Assembly (NCBI RefSeq): GCF_014696315.1
Contig: NZ_JACJPX010000018.1
Coordinates: 51,738 to 115,737, forward strand
Source of the DNA: Calothrix membranacea FACHB-236
GTDB lineage: Bacteria > Cyanobacteriota > Cyanobacteriia > Cyanobacteriales > Nostocaceae
DNA: 64,000 nt
Reading direction: 5' to 3'
Shown: positions 17,701 through 26,381 of the stretch, one piece after another
Layout of the letters: each line of letters opens with the position of its first letter
Numbering within the stretch: position 1 is the first letter of the stretch
The notes under the pieces: model-generated
The model's database searches: none
Seen by the model: only the letters and a program-made list of their open reading frames with translations
What the model was told of the DNA's origin: nothing
Position numbers and translations under genes: made by a program

Positions 17701-18932
17701 TTAATCGCTTCAAACACACTCCGGTATTGCAGTTCGCTTTGTCGCAGTGCTACTTCCGCCTTATGGCGTTCGGTGACATCGCGAAAACTCCAAACTCTAC
17801 CAATAATTTGGTCTTTGATGCGTTGCGGACAAGAATATCGCTCAAATACTCTGCCATCGCGCAATTCTAATAAATCGTATGTATCTAATTCTGGGTGGGC
17901 ATATAATTCTCTAACTCGCTGTAAAAATCCCTCTGGATCTATGAGTTGATTTGCTAAATAAGCCAATCGGGTAGGATGATTTGGTTCTGTCAAAAGTTCT
18001 GGAGGAATTGACCACATTTCTAAGAACTTTTGATTATAACTAGTGATATCTCCGAAACTATTTACTGTTAAAATGCCATCTTGAATCGATTCTAAGATAG
18101 CGCTTAATAAAGATAGAGAATTTTCTAGAGCTGCTTGAGTTTGTTGGCGTTCGCTCATATCACGCCCTAAAACTACTAGCGCCTTGCGTCTACCATCCTG
18201 GTGAAATACAGGCACTTTAATCATATCTAAACTGCTCACTGTACCATCAGGACGCGAAACAATTTCTTCTACTCGATGCACAAATCCCAATTGCCAAGCT
18301 TGCTCATCAGTTTGATAGCAATTGGTCAATGTATCATGATAAAAATTACTAAATTGTGCTAATTCTGCGTCAGCTTTGCCTTTGTAATTAACACCTTGGA
18401 GTTCTAAAAATTCTAGGTTAGCTTGGTTAGAAAGTAGCCATTTACCCTCACTATCTTTTAAGCAAATAATATCGGGTGTAGCATTAATTAATGTTTGTAA
18501 TTGCTCCTCAACTTCTTGCAAAGATTCTTGAGTTTGTTGAGCCTTAGTAATATCTCTAATTACCAGTACAGCAAATTTTTCATCAGGTAATATCGTACAG
18601 TTACCAGAGATTTCTAAGATTAAGGTACGGTCATTTTGTAGTAATTGATAAATTGTGGTGGCGTATTCTCCATTTAATATCCGCACATCAGGATAGAATT
18701 GTGCTGCAACTGCTCGTCCTGCTTGGGCTAAAGGTAATAAGTCAATTAACTGCAAACCGCAGACAGCACCATCAAATTGGTTAACCAAAGACTGAAACTG
18801 AGAATTGCACCATTGAATACATTGGTCTTTCCCTACCCAGACTACAGCATCAGCGATCGCATTTAGCGTTACTTCCATCTTGGTGAGGGTAGCTTGTAAT
18901 TGCTTTACCTGCTCTAGCTGTTTAGTACTCAT
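14739..18932 (-). CDS. Giant multi-PAS hybrid histidine kinase
   Basis: A 1397-aa soluble kinase. About seven PAS units lie in residues 15-900; examples are LQTLINATPDIICLKDSEG, YRSVFEAINDGLFITDI and YRNIFENSQVGIFRT. The phosphoacceptor segment MSHELRTPLNAILGY is near 935, followed by an ATPase domain with DTGRGIAPEE and GTGLGLTI. A C-terminal receiver has Asp in LIFMDMRMPVMNG, and an acidic tail of about 80 residues may be a degenerate phosphotransfer region. No membrane segment is seen. A heptamer tract is embedded in the ATPase coding region (see 15677-15716). It reads convergently with the VOC-like gene. The signal is unknown. Confidence 0.92.
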   Translation of the reverse strand: MSTKQLEQVKQLQATLTKMEVTLNAIADAVVWVGKDQCIQWCNSQFQSLVNQFDGAVCGLQLIDLLPLAQAGRAVAAQFYPDVRILNGEYATTIYQLLQNDRTLILEISGNCTILPDEKFAVLVIRDITKAQQTQESLQEVEEQLQTLINATPDIICLKDSEGKWLLSNQANLEFLELQGVNYKGKADAELAQFSNFYHDTLTNCYQTDEQAWQLGFVHRVEEIVSRPDGTVSSLDMIKVPVFHQDGRRKALVVLGRDMSERQQTQAALENSLSLLSAILESIQDGILTVNSFGDITSYNQKFLEMWSIPPELLTEPNHPTRLAYLANQLIDPEGFLQRVRELYAHPELDTYDLLELRDGRVFERYSCPQRIKDQIIGRVWSFRDVTERHKAEVALRQSELQYRSVFEAINDGLFITDIETETIAEVNPAACQMHGYTYEEFITLHPSTYIHPGSHPVFHEFIETTKAGGQFYGQAVDVCKDGSLINVEVKGTTCIYNGKRHILAIVRDISDRKRTEKALRQSEVQYRDLVQTANCIILRWDANGNVIYLNDYGQKLFGFDLNEITGRNVVGTIVPETETSGRDLQWLMVDICQHPENYLFNENENLCKNGDRVWIVWANKPILDEQGNLIEILSVGTDATERKRAQAALQASELKFRTIVENANDLIFTISPEGIFTYHSPNVTPIMGYSLPEIEGHSIVEFTYPEDLAISAAGIQKAIAGEKQTGIEVRLRHKNNSWRWFSFNTSTIHTPSGEIAIAGVGRDITERKEAGEALRRSELKYRNIFENSQVGIFRTRQQDGLIVDANQRGADILGFALSTDLIGRYFTTELYVNADDRTRMLAELAESGEVRNFEIALRRLDGSIVWVLLSVRLNAEESCLDSVFTDISDLYEELRLRKQAEEALRVAKEAAETANRAKSAFLANMSHELRTPLNAILGYSQLMERDTSLNSKQLESLATINRSGEHLLNLINDVLEMSKIEAGQMVFHPEDFDLYLLLQTLQEMFQVRTQAKRLFLKFEIAANLPRYIQTDEGKLRQVLINLLGNAVKFTQTGGVTLRAKLGKGDEGELKNTDYQLPITNYQLPLTFEVEDTGRGIAPEEIHNLFQPFVQTTSGIQTKEGTGLGLTISRQFVRLMGGDIRLNSTLGQGSTFSFDIQVTLAEPLAVKPQLHKGRVLKLDADQPTYRILVVDDRQENCNLIVQLLGSVGFEIEAARNGQDAIALWESWQPHLIFMDMRMPVMNGYDATKEIRAREQNTVTNHRTVIIALTASAFEEQQASILAAGCDDLVRKPFREHVIFEKIAEYLQVRYICSEDCNENGINNKQENVESTILDLHSAIKFMPSEWIAELHQAAIAVDGDRILQLIEQIPQNHAELAENLTSLVRSFGFDEILELTE
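15677..15716. repeat. Heptanucleotide repeat inside the kinase coding sequence
   Basis: Five consecutive TAATTGG units (last one with a mismatch) lie in frame in the kinase gene. They encode a YQLPITNYQLPLT stretch between the ATPase N box and the DTGRG motif. The tract is a typical Nostocales short tandem repeat, normally intergenic. Confidence 0.8.
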
Positions 18933-19079
18933 CAGCGATTCCTTATTACCCCTGGATAGATATCAAGACCAGCTGGGTATAGAGATTGTATCAGTCCCAG
19001 GGGGGATTGGGGCTGGAGATTGAGTAATTCACTTAGGACACAGCTGAATGGCACTAAGAAAAGCCGAAACACTTGCGGT

Positions 19080-19566
19080 TTAAGCAGTTTGCAGTTTCTT
19101 GCGTAATTCGTGCCGGGGTTTCGTCATTAAGGGGTAAGCTTTCGGGCGGCGTTTACGCACTCTAAGTTCGCTTCGACCTGGGCGATAGGGAACTGCTTTA
19201 TGAACAATAACTTTAAGTAAAGTCCGATAAATTCGGAGACATTTTTTAGAAAAAGCGGCTAACAATTGGGGAATAAAGTTGTTTAAATGATGGCGCGTGC
19301 CCTGCAATAGCCTTGCGTAACGGAGGAGTGCTGTAAGTAGTACCTGCCGACCACATCAAACTACGAAGTAGATTATAAACGAGCAAATAAGCATAAATTT
19401 CTTTGCGTACCATTGAAGGGGTTTTACATCGCAAAATATCCATGCCCAAAGTAGTTTTGAGATGCCTTAAATCTAGTTCAACATCCCAACGTTTACCGTA
19501 AAGCCCAACGATTTCTAAAGTAGAATAAGTTGTTTTATCTAGGAGGGTAGTGATTAAACTTAAATA
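19080..19566 (-). pseudogene. IS4-type transposase remnant, frameshifted
   Basis: On the minus strand the reading frame from about 19566 gives LYGKRWDVELDLRHLKTTLG and GMDILRCKTPSMVRKEIYAY, the C-terminal YREK-like region of IS4-family transposases. After STPPLR near 19310 the homology jumps to another frame and continues as VPYRPGRSELRVRKRRPK and YPLMTKPRHELRKKL. The N-terminal half, including the first catalytic Asp residues, is missing. It is a dead fragment. Confidence 0.75.
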
Positions 19567-19817
19567 CTGAAAGCAATAGCAGCAATTCTCATTTTGAAAA
19601 AAAAATCAGATAAAATTCTCTTATTTAAATAGAGAACTTGTGTCGAAGCATCATTTTTTGACAGATAATTATCATCCGACGCTGGAGATAGACAGGTTTT
19701 AAAAAATCTGTCCATGAAAAATTAATTTCAACTCATAAATCTAGCTGAAATTCTAACACAATTTGTATTTTTATTTAATAAATAACTTTCTCCTCCTCTT
19801 TCGATATATTGACATTT
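19567..19817. other. AT-rich spacer between two transposase remnants
   Basis: I see no coding or structural RNA signal. The stretch is very A/T rich and contains no clear IS terminal repeats. It probably consists of the end regions of degraded insertion sequences. Confidence 0.4.
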
Positions 19818-20265
19818 TTAACTAGAATTTACTTTTTTAAATGGAACGTATTCCTTCAGAATGAATGAGAAAAAATCCGACCAATCTTTAAACCATAAAA
19901 ATTTTAATAGGGTACGACTATCATTAAAAAAAGAAGTTCGAGTTACTAATAACTCACGAATCTTTTGATAGGTGTAATTAACTAAATCTAAAACAGTATG
20001 AAACAAAAAAGCTAACAAATTTAAAGACAATAAGAACTCACACAAATGATTTTGACCATGACCAAAGTTATGCTCTAAATTATAACCATGATTTTTAAGA
20101 ACGTTATTGCCTTCATTCTCAATTTTCCATCTGCTGCGCCCAGCTTTGACAATTTCTTCAACATTATTTTCAGTGATTTTATGATTAGTTATCCAATTAT
20201 TTTGGTAGATAGTTTTCTGTGTTTTCTCTGTTTTTAATTTATTTGGATTTCTTTTTATCTGCCTT
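19818..20265 (-). pseudogene. Second transposase remnant (C-terminal part)
   Basis: The minus-strand frame is open from a TAG at about 20265 to the stop at 19818 but has no ATG. It encodes EEIVKAGRSRWKIENEGNNV, then YNLEHNFGHGQNHLCEFLLS and a hydrophobic Leu/Phe stretch, the C-terminal pattern of a DDE transposase common in Nostoc. The Glu of RWKIENE is the likely third catalytic residue. The N-terminal two thirds are missing, and the upstream DNA switches to unrelated sequence near 20270-20300. Confidence 0.65.
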
Positions 20266-20286
20266 TTCTTCTATATATATTTATTC

Positions 20287-20577
20287 TTGCTTTTGCCAAG
20301 GATTGCCGATTATGTACTCAGTCCCATCTCAAAAACTAGAATTAAAATTAACCAAAATGGATTTTACTTAAAGCGGTGGTTATTAGTTTGGTCTTTTCAA
20401 AATTGTCATGAGTATGTATTAGACATTAAGGATATTATTGCCAAACCGATGCAGCCAATTACGGTTTCGGTATTTAATCAAACACTCCGAAAATATCGCT
20501 TTGCTTCATTATTAAGCACATCTGAAAAAAAATGGATAGTTTGGGAAATTAGGGCATTTTTAGATAAATTATCTTGA
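20287..20577 (+). pseudogene. C-terminal gene fragment, unrecognised
   Basis: The frame opens with TTG and no plausible ribosome-binding site. From about residue 16 it looks protein-like (TRIKINQNGFYLKRWLLVWS, ending EKKWIVWEIRAFLDKLS). The KIxxxxFxLKRWLFGWxFQ-like pattern recalls C-terminal tails of large cyanobacterial signalling or kinase proteins, but I cannot place it firmly. It is probably the 3' end of a gene cut by the neighbouring IS remnants. Confidence 0.4.
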
Positions 20578-20589
20578 ATTAACCCTCTT

Positions 20590-21984
20590 TCAAGAAACAC
20601 ATTGCGTTGAGTCAGAAATAGGGATAAGTTCCAAACCAAAAGCCTGAGCTTTTTGCTGAAGGTGTTTGAGAATCAGTTCCTGATATTTTTGCTCATAGTA
20701 ATCCATACCAGGATCAGAATATTGCCCAGCAGTGATCCACATCCGGTAAAATAAACGAGCCAGTTTGTGAGCAGTAGCAGTAATGGCTTTGGGTGCGCCC
20801 AAGCGAGAACGTAACCGGCGATAAAACCCACCCAACGCAGAACGACTGTGAGTCAGAGAAAAAGCAGCCATGCGGAAAGCATTGGCAGCACGATTGACAA
20901 CAGTACGAGTTTTAGAGCTTTTGACCTTACCACCAGTCACTTTTTGACCAGGACATAAACCCAACCAAGATGTGAAGTGTTTAACTGTGGGAAAGCGTTT
21001 TGGGTCTAATCCCACTTCAGATAAAATGGTCTGAACAGTTAAAGCATCAAGACCATTAATCAGTGTAAAGTCTACTCCTGCCATCCGATAAAGATACTTA
21101 TGCAAGTCAAAATTTGGGTGATTTGCAGTCGGTTTTGTCCGACGTTTTCTTGGCGTTGTTGGCGGTTTATCTAAAGTCTGAGGTTGAAAAGATGCTAAAC
21201 ATTTTTCAATTTCAGCGTCAATAGCACTAATCTGTTGTTGGTAAACCTCATACAAGGTTAATTCTTGCTGAAGGACAAATAAATGTTCACGACGATAATC
21301 ACCAGTTAATGCTGACGCAATATCTGCTGTGCTGCTTTTGATGCGTGGATCTTTGAGTGTGGCTAAAACTTGTGGGTCTTGTTCGCCAGCAACGATAGCT
21401 TTAATAATCTTCATTCCGGTCAAACCCGTGACATCACTGATGACTTTGTGAAGATGTAAATTCATCTGGATAAGTGCTTTGTGCATCCGTTGTACATGGG
21501 TACTAGCACTCTTGATTAAGCTGTCTCGCTGACGGATATAACTGCGTAGCACACAAACTTGGTCTTGTGGGCGGAAAGAACCAGACAGTAGTCCATAAGT
21601 ATGTAACTTTTGTAACCACTGGCAGTCTAACACATCTGTTTTGCGACCAGGTACTGTTTTTACGTGATGAGCATTGACTAATTTGACCTCAAAACCCTTG
21701 GCTTCTAAGATTTGAAACACTGGAATCCAATAAACTCCTGTGGCTTCCATTGCTACTGTATCTACACGGCATTCTATTAACCAATCGGCCATTGCAATTA
21801 AATCAGGGGTAAAACATCCGAATCGGCGAACATTTTTGTCAGTTCTATCTGCGGGTACACAAACCCAATGCTCTCCACCACCAAGGTCTATTCCTGCTGC
21901 ATTTTGGTTAATTTCTTCTAACGTTGATGATACTTTTTCCGTAAGTACAGGCTGGTTATGACCTTGATTTGGTGGCAATTTCAT
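20590..21984 (-). mobile_element. IS110-family transposase, intact
   Basis: A 464-aa transposase of the RuvC-like DEDD type. It has AAGIDLGGGEHWVCVPAD at the N-terminus, AMEATGVYWIPVFQILEAKG with the conserved Glu, and GRKTDVLDCQWLQKL with the DxxD residues. The C-terminal Transposase_20 domain starts at MAGVDFTLINGLDALTV and carries the serine-containing SWLGLCPG region. The length matches full IS110 members, so it is probably active. The 5' non-coding flank (22000-22150), where IS110 elements carry their guide RNA, is retained and has not been analysed here. Confidence 0.92.
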
Positions 21985-22254
21985 AGCTGCAACTCTGATA
22001 TGCTTATTATGGATAAGGATAAGTCCTGACCTGGGGATGGATTTATAGATAATCTTTCAAACGGGATAGGAAACTTTTCCTTCACCAATGTCATAGCCAT
22101 AAAGCCCCAGAACCATGCTTCTAATCAGGCTCAACACACTATTGTGGGTTCGGTTTTAACTGTCAGGATAATTATCAATGTACCCGTTGATTAGTCGCCT
22201 CAAAATAGTTTCTTTCATTCATAGCGGGTGGCAGCGCCGCCAGTGCGCTTGCTT
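21985..22254. other. Non-coding flank of the IS110 element
   Basis: There is no ORF. IS110 family elements carry long non-coding ends that specify the bridge RNA; the stretch next to the transposase start would be its place. I cannot define its structure by eye. A GGCAGCGCCGCC inverted sequence lies near 22225. Confidence 0.35.
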
Positions 22255-22371
22255 CTAAGAAACCAGATTTTCTGAGGGACACACTGTGTAGGGCAGAACC
22301 GCTTTCAGTGCTGCACCGTCGCGCAGATGCAGATGCCAATCGTCAGGTCGGGTGATGGTAAGCTTTTGCAT
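22255..22371 (-). pseudogene. pyrC: Dihydroorotase (pyrC) N-terminal stub
   Basis: On the minus strand ATG 22371 opens [20 protein letters not shown] and [11 protein letters not shown], the strongly conserved start of class II dihydroorotase. The HLHL segment supplies the two metal-binding histidines. Homology stops after PYTV where an AGAAACC/GGTTTCT-type dispersed palindrome enters and gives a stop at 22255. Only 38 codons remain of about 345. Dihydroorotase catalyses the third step of pyrimidine synthesis, so a working copy must be elsewhere. Confidence 0.8.
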
Positions 22372-22671
22372 CCTTTCATTATAAAACGGTAACAAGGGCC
22401 TCATGAGAATAGAGGCGATCGCTCTTTAGGTGAACTTTGGTGTTATTCATGGTGGAGCTATTGCAACAGTTACTATGCTGACTGCATCAGGTTATCACCT
22501 GAAGCTTACGAATCAATAAAAAGACACAGTAGGCGATCGCTTTTGATGTTACTAGAACTGGCTGACCTTTAATGCTCACTGAAGCAATTTTGTCTAAGTA
22601 CTATTAAATATCTGGTGCTAACTTGATAGCCAACTCACATTTCCTAATTACCTATGACTAACTGCTTCGTC
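22372..22671. other. Intergenic, no gene seen
   Basis: Several HIP1 octamers are present. I recognise no ORF, RNA or promoter beyond the presumed upstream region of the pyrC stub. Confidence 0.4.
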
Positions 22672-23349
22672 TTAAATCAGCGCGGCAATGATATTGATAC
22701 TCATAGCCAGAATACTAGTGTTGAAAAAGAAAGATAATACTCCATGTATCAAAGCCAAGCGTCTCATATAACGTGATGTTGTTTGAACATCTGAAACTTG
22801 GCTAGTCATACCAATCACAAAAGAAAAATATAAAAAGTCCCAGTAATCTGGGTCACGGTCATCAGGAAAATCTAATCCTCCAGCTTCATGCCCACCTAGA
22901 TGATCGCTAGTACTGTGATAATAACTATATGCATATTGCAGTGCAAATAGCGTATGCACTAATAACCAAGATCCGACAATTGTGAGTACCGAAAGTATTA
23001 CATGTAGCGCTAGTAGAGTAGGGGAGATTCCTTTTTTATCATTGAGCAAAAATCCAATAGCTAAGACACTAGCACAGGCGGCAGCAATAGTAATGATGAA
23101 AATCCCTAAACGACCTTCGTACTCATGCTGGGCATAACGACGCATCTTTTCTGGGGTTGCTCGCACCATTTTCGATAAAGTCAAGGCTAAGAAACAGCCA
23201 CTACCGAAATTCCAGGCACAGAGGATTCGGGTAGGTAAATGTAGCTGATGTGGAAGTAGTGCTGAAACTAGCAAAGAAATTGCCAACGAAATCAGCACTC
23301 GAGGTCGCGTGTCAAAGTTTTTCAACAACTTCAGTGGCAAAAAGCGCAT
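22672..23349 (-). CDS. DUF1345 membrane protein
   Basis: About 225 aa from ATG 23349; a TTG at 23376 would add nine residues. There are five to six hydrophobic segments. The family-typical DFLYFSFVIGMTSQVSDV is followed by RRLALIHGVLSFFFNTSILA, matching the C-terminal half of DUF1345 proteins. The function of the family is unknown. The gene stands alone between an IS region and the DUF1993 gene, with no sign of an operon. Confidence 0.8.
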   Translation of the reverse strand: MRFLPLKLLKNFDTRPRVLISLAISLLVSALLPHQLHLPTRILCAWNFGSGCFLALTLSKMVRATPEKMRRYAQHEYEGRLGIFIITIAAACASVLAIGFLLNDKKGISPTLLALHVILSVLTIVGSWLLVHTLFALQYAYSYYHSTSDHLGGHEAGGLDFPDDRDPDYWDFLYFSFVIGMTSQVSDVQTTSRYMRRLALIHGVLSFFFNTSILAMSINIIAALI

Positions 23350-23573
23350 ATTCTGGTTGAATAACTCTGCTCCCAATGGCAGATAGTTATACTCATCTTC
23401 TCAATTAAAGTTACACTGCTTCTAACCAGATGCAGACAGATGAGATTTTTTCTTTGGGGATAATAAGGACACATCACAAAGTGAGGCGGCAAGCTACGCA
23501 CTTTGAGGCGCTCAGGTGAGAAACTATTAGAAGCAAACCGCTTGATATTTAAGTGCCATTTGTATAAAAAGCG

Positions 23574-24080
23574 TTAAGGCTGACCGAGGAAGTCTTTTTT
23601 GCCAACTTCTACACCGCAGTGTCGGAGAATGTCATACGCTGTTGTGACATGGAAATAAAGGTTTGGTAAAACAAAATATAGGAGAAATGGCATTCCTTGA
23701 AAAGATAGAGTGTTATCACGCATCTGTAAGGTAATTGTGTTCTCCTCGGAACCATCAATTTGCTCAGGTTTAAATGTATTTAAATGAGAGATAGTTTTCT
23801 GAATGCGGTCAATAAGTTGAGGAAATGTAGTTTCATTGTCCTCAAACTTGGGTGCTTCTATCCCTGCTAATCGTGCGGCACCTCTGTTTGCTATGTCAGA
23901 GGCAATTTGTACTTGTTTTGATAATGGAAACATATCTGGGGATAGACGACTATTGATCAACACAGAAGGGTCTATTTTTTTAGTTTCTGCATAGGTAGCA
24001 CCTTTTTCAAGAATACCTACAAGGTTATTCAACGCGCGAATACACACTGGTACTGAAGCTTGATACATTGAAATGGTCAT
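23574..24080 (-). CDS. DUF1993 family protein
   Basis: A 168-aa protein. The start MTISMYQASVPVCIRALNNL is followed by SRLSPDMFPLSKQVQIASD, an FPQLIDRIQKTISHL helix and LPNLYFHVTTAYDILRHCGV, together the DUF1993 pattern of a DinB-like four-helix bundle. The histidines that bind metal in DinB proteins are only partly kept. The ATG is preceded by CAGGAG at good spacing. Function unknown. Confidence 0.85.
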   Translation of the reverse strand: MTISMYQASVPVCIRALNNLVGILEKGATYAETKKIDPSVLINSRLSPDMFPLSKQVQIASDIANRGAARLAGIEAPKFEDNETTFPQLIDRIQKTISHLNTFKPEQIDGSEENTITLQMRDNTLSFQGMPFLLYFVLPNLYFHVTTAYDILRHCGVEVGKKDFLGQP

Positions 24081-24252
24081 TGTTTTTTCTCCTGAATAAG
24101 TTCAATCTTTGTATAGTTGGGGTCAGGTTGAGATACGTGGTGCGATTCGTTCAGTTTAAATACATCACATCAATGCTACACATAAACGCGCTCACGCTAT
24201 GAAGAGCGAGAGTGCGATGCCTGCGGCGGGCTGCGCCTACACACATTTACTA
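24081..24252. repeat. Intergenic with small dispersed repeat
   Basis: 24180-24245 holds GCGCTCACGC, GCGAGAGTGCGATGCC and GCGGCGGGCTGCGCC, the GC-rich palindromic style of small dispersed repeats in Nostocales. No gene was seen. Confidence 0.45.
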
Positions 24253-24447
24253 TCAATACGCGTTGGGAGCAAAATCGATTTTCTTGATAAATGTTGAAGT
24301 ATAGGAGGCGCTAATAGCCGGAAAATCTTCTAAGCGGGTAGTACTAACGTATATCAAAGAAAATTCTTCTGCTTCAAGAGTATCATCAAACTGTCTTGGT
24401 AGGTGGTCAGCCCTCATCAAAATGACAACACGGTACTGTAATCCCAC
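24253..24447 (-). CDS. Short hypothetical ORF or gene fragment
   Basis: A 64-codon frame starting at GTG 24447. The sequence looks protein-like (YRVVILMRADHLPRQFDDTL) but has no convincing ribosome-binding site, and the frame stays open upstream. It may be a small gene or the end of a decayed one. I do not recognise a family. Confidence 0.3.
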   Translation of the reverse strand: MGLQYRVVILMRADHLPRQFDDTLEAEEFSLIYVSTTRLEDFPAISASYTSTFIKKIDFAPNAY

Positions 24448-24805
24448 TCCATGAGTGAATAGTCTGGTTTTATACCACAGAGGTGGAAAATCTCATGTGT
24501 CGCCATGATAAAAGCGTCCGAGGAATGCGATCGCATTCCTAATGGATGTAAAGAAACAGAAATGTTTCTTAGAAGAGGGTTAATTACAAACTTGTGAACT
24601 TGTAAAGCATTGTTGACTAAAAATATACTAACTAGAACTTGGTCAGCATAAGCATTTCATTAATTTTATTGGTTATAAAAATATCTGTTTCAAGAGAAGA
24701 AGTGCATAAATCGAAAAAAGCTATCCCATTAACTCTGATGTAAGGCTTAACACCCTGAACAACATAACCTCAATTAAAAAATTATCTCAAACATGGAGTA
24801 CAGAT
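24448..24805. other. Intergenic upstream of the exported-protein pair
   Basis: There is no gene. The region contains a HIP1-like GCGATCGCATTCC, becomes A/T rich towards the gene at 24806, and holds GGAG at about 24793 as the ribosome-binding site. The promoter is not identifiable. Confidence 0.4.
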
Positions 24806-25141
24806 ATGTCAACTAAATTTTCAATGATTGCAGCGTCCATCACCACAATGCTCGTGTTAACTCATGGTGCGATCGCTTCTATTGCCAAAGCAGAACCCAC
24901 TGTTAACTGTACTGTTCCAAATAGTGTTAGTTGTAATATTTCCAGTTCTAAAGGAATTAGATCTGTCAGAATTCAGGCTAATACTCCCTTAGGTACTATC
25001 GATCTAGTTAACAAAAGCTATAGCAATTGTCCAACTTCCGTGACTGTGGGCTGGGATTCTGCTTATCAGTCTTCCAGCCAGAAGATTGTCGAATGCTCAA
25101 GTGTCGGTGGCTCTGGCAAACCTGGAAAACTCAAAAATTGA
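24806..25141 (+). CDS. Small exported protein A, Cys-containing
   Basis: A 111-aa protein. Residues 1-30 form a signal peptide (MSTKFSMIAAS then a hydrophobic run ending GAIASIAKA). The mature part has four Cys residues (NC, SC, NC, EC), which could form two disulfides, and ends GKPGKLKN. The first 30 codons are very similar to those of the next gene, but the mature regions do not align. It is exported by Sec; the function is unknown. Confidence 0.72.
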   Translation: MSTKFSMIAASITTMLVLTHGAIASIAKAEPTVNCTVPNSVSCNISSSKGIRSVRIQANTPLGTIDLVNKSYSNCPTSVTVGWDSAYQSSSQKIVECSSVGGSGKPGKLKN

Positions 25142-25295
25142 AAACTCTTTAAACTGGAGTGCCAACGACTGGAAGTCGTGGCTAATGTTGCTCCCGTCCG
25201 CCTAGGCAGACTGAATATCTTAGAACTTTGTATCAAGACAGCAGTTTTTAACCGCTTAGATCGTACAAAACTTATCTTTATTTTGGAGGATATAT

Positions 25296-25682
25296 ATGTC
25301 AACTAAATTTTCAATTGCTACGATGTCTATTGCCGCAATACTCATGCTAACTCATGGTGCGATCGCTAATGCCGCCGAAGCTTACAAAACTAGTAAAGGT
25401 GAAGTCGTAGTCACAGGATTAACTCCTACCAAGCGATACCAAATAAGATACATTAATGCTCAAGGGAAATCAGGATCACGCCAAGATAAATCAGTCAATA
25501 GCTGTGGCGAAATCTTGGTAGAGAAAGCTGCTAATTATAAAACGCTGATTGTCGGCCCAGAAAATATCGATCCAGCTAGCTTAGAAACTAAACCACACGA
25601 ACGCTGTAAGCCTAAACCAGGAAACTTCAAAAAAATGCAACCTCAGGGTGTCGAACCAGCAAATATCCCAGGGTCGAATTAA
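25296..25682 (+). CDS. Small exported protein B
   Basis: A 128-aa protein. The signal peptide MSTKFSIATMSIAAILMLTH continues GAIANAAEA, near-identical in layout to the preceding gene, including a HIP1 octamer in the same codons. The mature part is basic, has two Cys residues and a fibronectin-like GEVVVTGLTPTKRYQIRYIN opening. GGAGGA precedes the ATG. A hairpin follows the gene. Function unknown. Confidence 0.72.
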   Translation: MSTKFSIATMSIAAILMLTHGAIANAAEAYKTSKGEVVVTGLTPTKRYQIRYINAQGKSGSRQDKSVNSCGEILVEKAANYKTLIVGPENIDPASLETKPHERCKPKPGNFKKMQPQGVEPANIPGSN

Positions 25683-25706
25683 CTTACCGTTGAGCAATTA
25701 TTTAGT

Positions 25707-25739
25707 CTGCTTGAGACTATATCTATTAGCCTCAAGCAG
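25707..25739 (+). terminator. Terminator-like hairpin
   Basis: Arms CTGCTTGAG (25707-25715) and CTCAAGCAG (25731-25739) pair perfectly, flanked by CAATTA and TAATTG that extend the stem. It lies 25 bp after the exported protein B gene. Confidence 0.6.
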
Positions 25740-25758
25740 TAATTGAAAGTTACAGAAA

Positions 25759-26295
25759 ATGCACCATTATCGCGCTATTTTAAAGCAGGTTGGTATTGTG
25801 TTGAGCGTGATTGGAATACTCGATCTGATGTATATGGTTTATCGTGTATCCACGGATTGGAGCAATTCATCAGATCAGAGTTATTCATCCCCTGGTATCT
25901 TAATTGTGGTGGCAGGTGTTTATCTCATCAGGGGTAGCCTGCGTACTGCTAATATCGTCAGATGGATCGCTGCATTCGGCATTGCTAGTGGGCTTGGCTC
26001 CATCTTGATGCGGTCTTTTTCAACCCCAATCGCACTCTTGACGCTGGAATTTCGCCTCGAACCTAGTGGGTTTTCGATGTGGTATCTGTCTAGAATTGTG
26101 GAGACTGCCGTTGCCTATTGGATTTACAGGCAACTGAGTACTGCACCTGTGATGTCTGCGAGCCGTAACTCCAGTCTTGCTGTCTCTATCCCGAAACAAG
26201 CATTCTTTCTTGGGGCAGGATTAACAGTATTAATCGCAGTCGGACTGAATTGTCCCAAATTATTCAGGGACAATTATAGTTTAATTGATGACTAA
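25759..26295 (+). CDS. Hypothetical multi-pass membrane protein
   Basis: A 178-aa protein with about five hydrophobic segments (near residues 8-28, 45-62, 66-86, 105-125 and 148-168). It is small and has no recognised motif. The DUF4345-like pattern of paired short helices is possible, but I cannot support it. The gene follows the hairpin at 25707-25739 and is probably transcribed alone. Confidence 0.6.
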   Translation: MHHYRAILKQVGIVLSVIGILDLMYMVYRVSTDWSNSSDQSYSSPGILIVVAGVYLIRGSLRTANIVRWIAAFGIASGLGSILMRSFSTPIALLTLEFRLEPSGFSMWYLSRIVETAVAYWIYRQLSTAPVMSASRNSSLAVSIPKQAFFLGAGLTVLIAVGLNCPKLFRDNYSLIDD

Positions 26296-26381
26296 ATTCA
26301 GACTATCCCACAATTTGTATATTTTCCAAAATATATTTTCAGTATCGTAGGTTTCTTATCATTTTCATCTTTATTACTATC

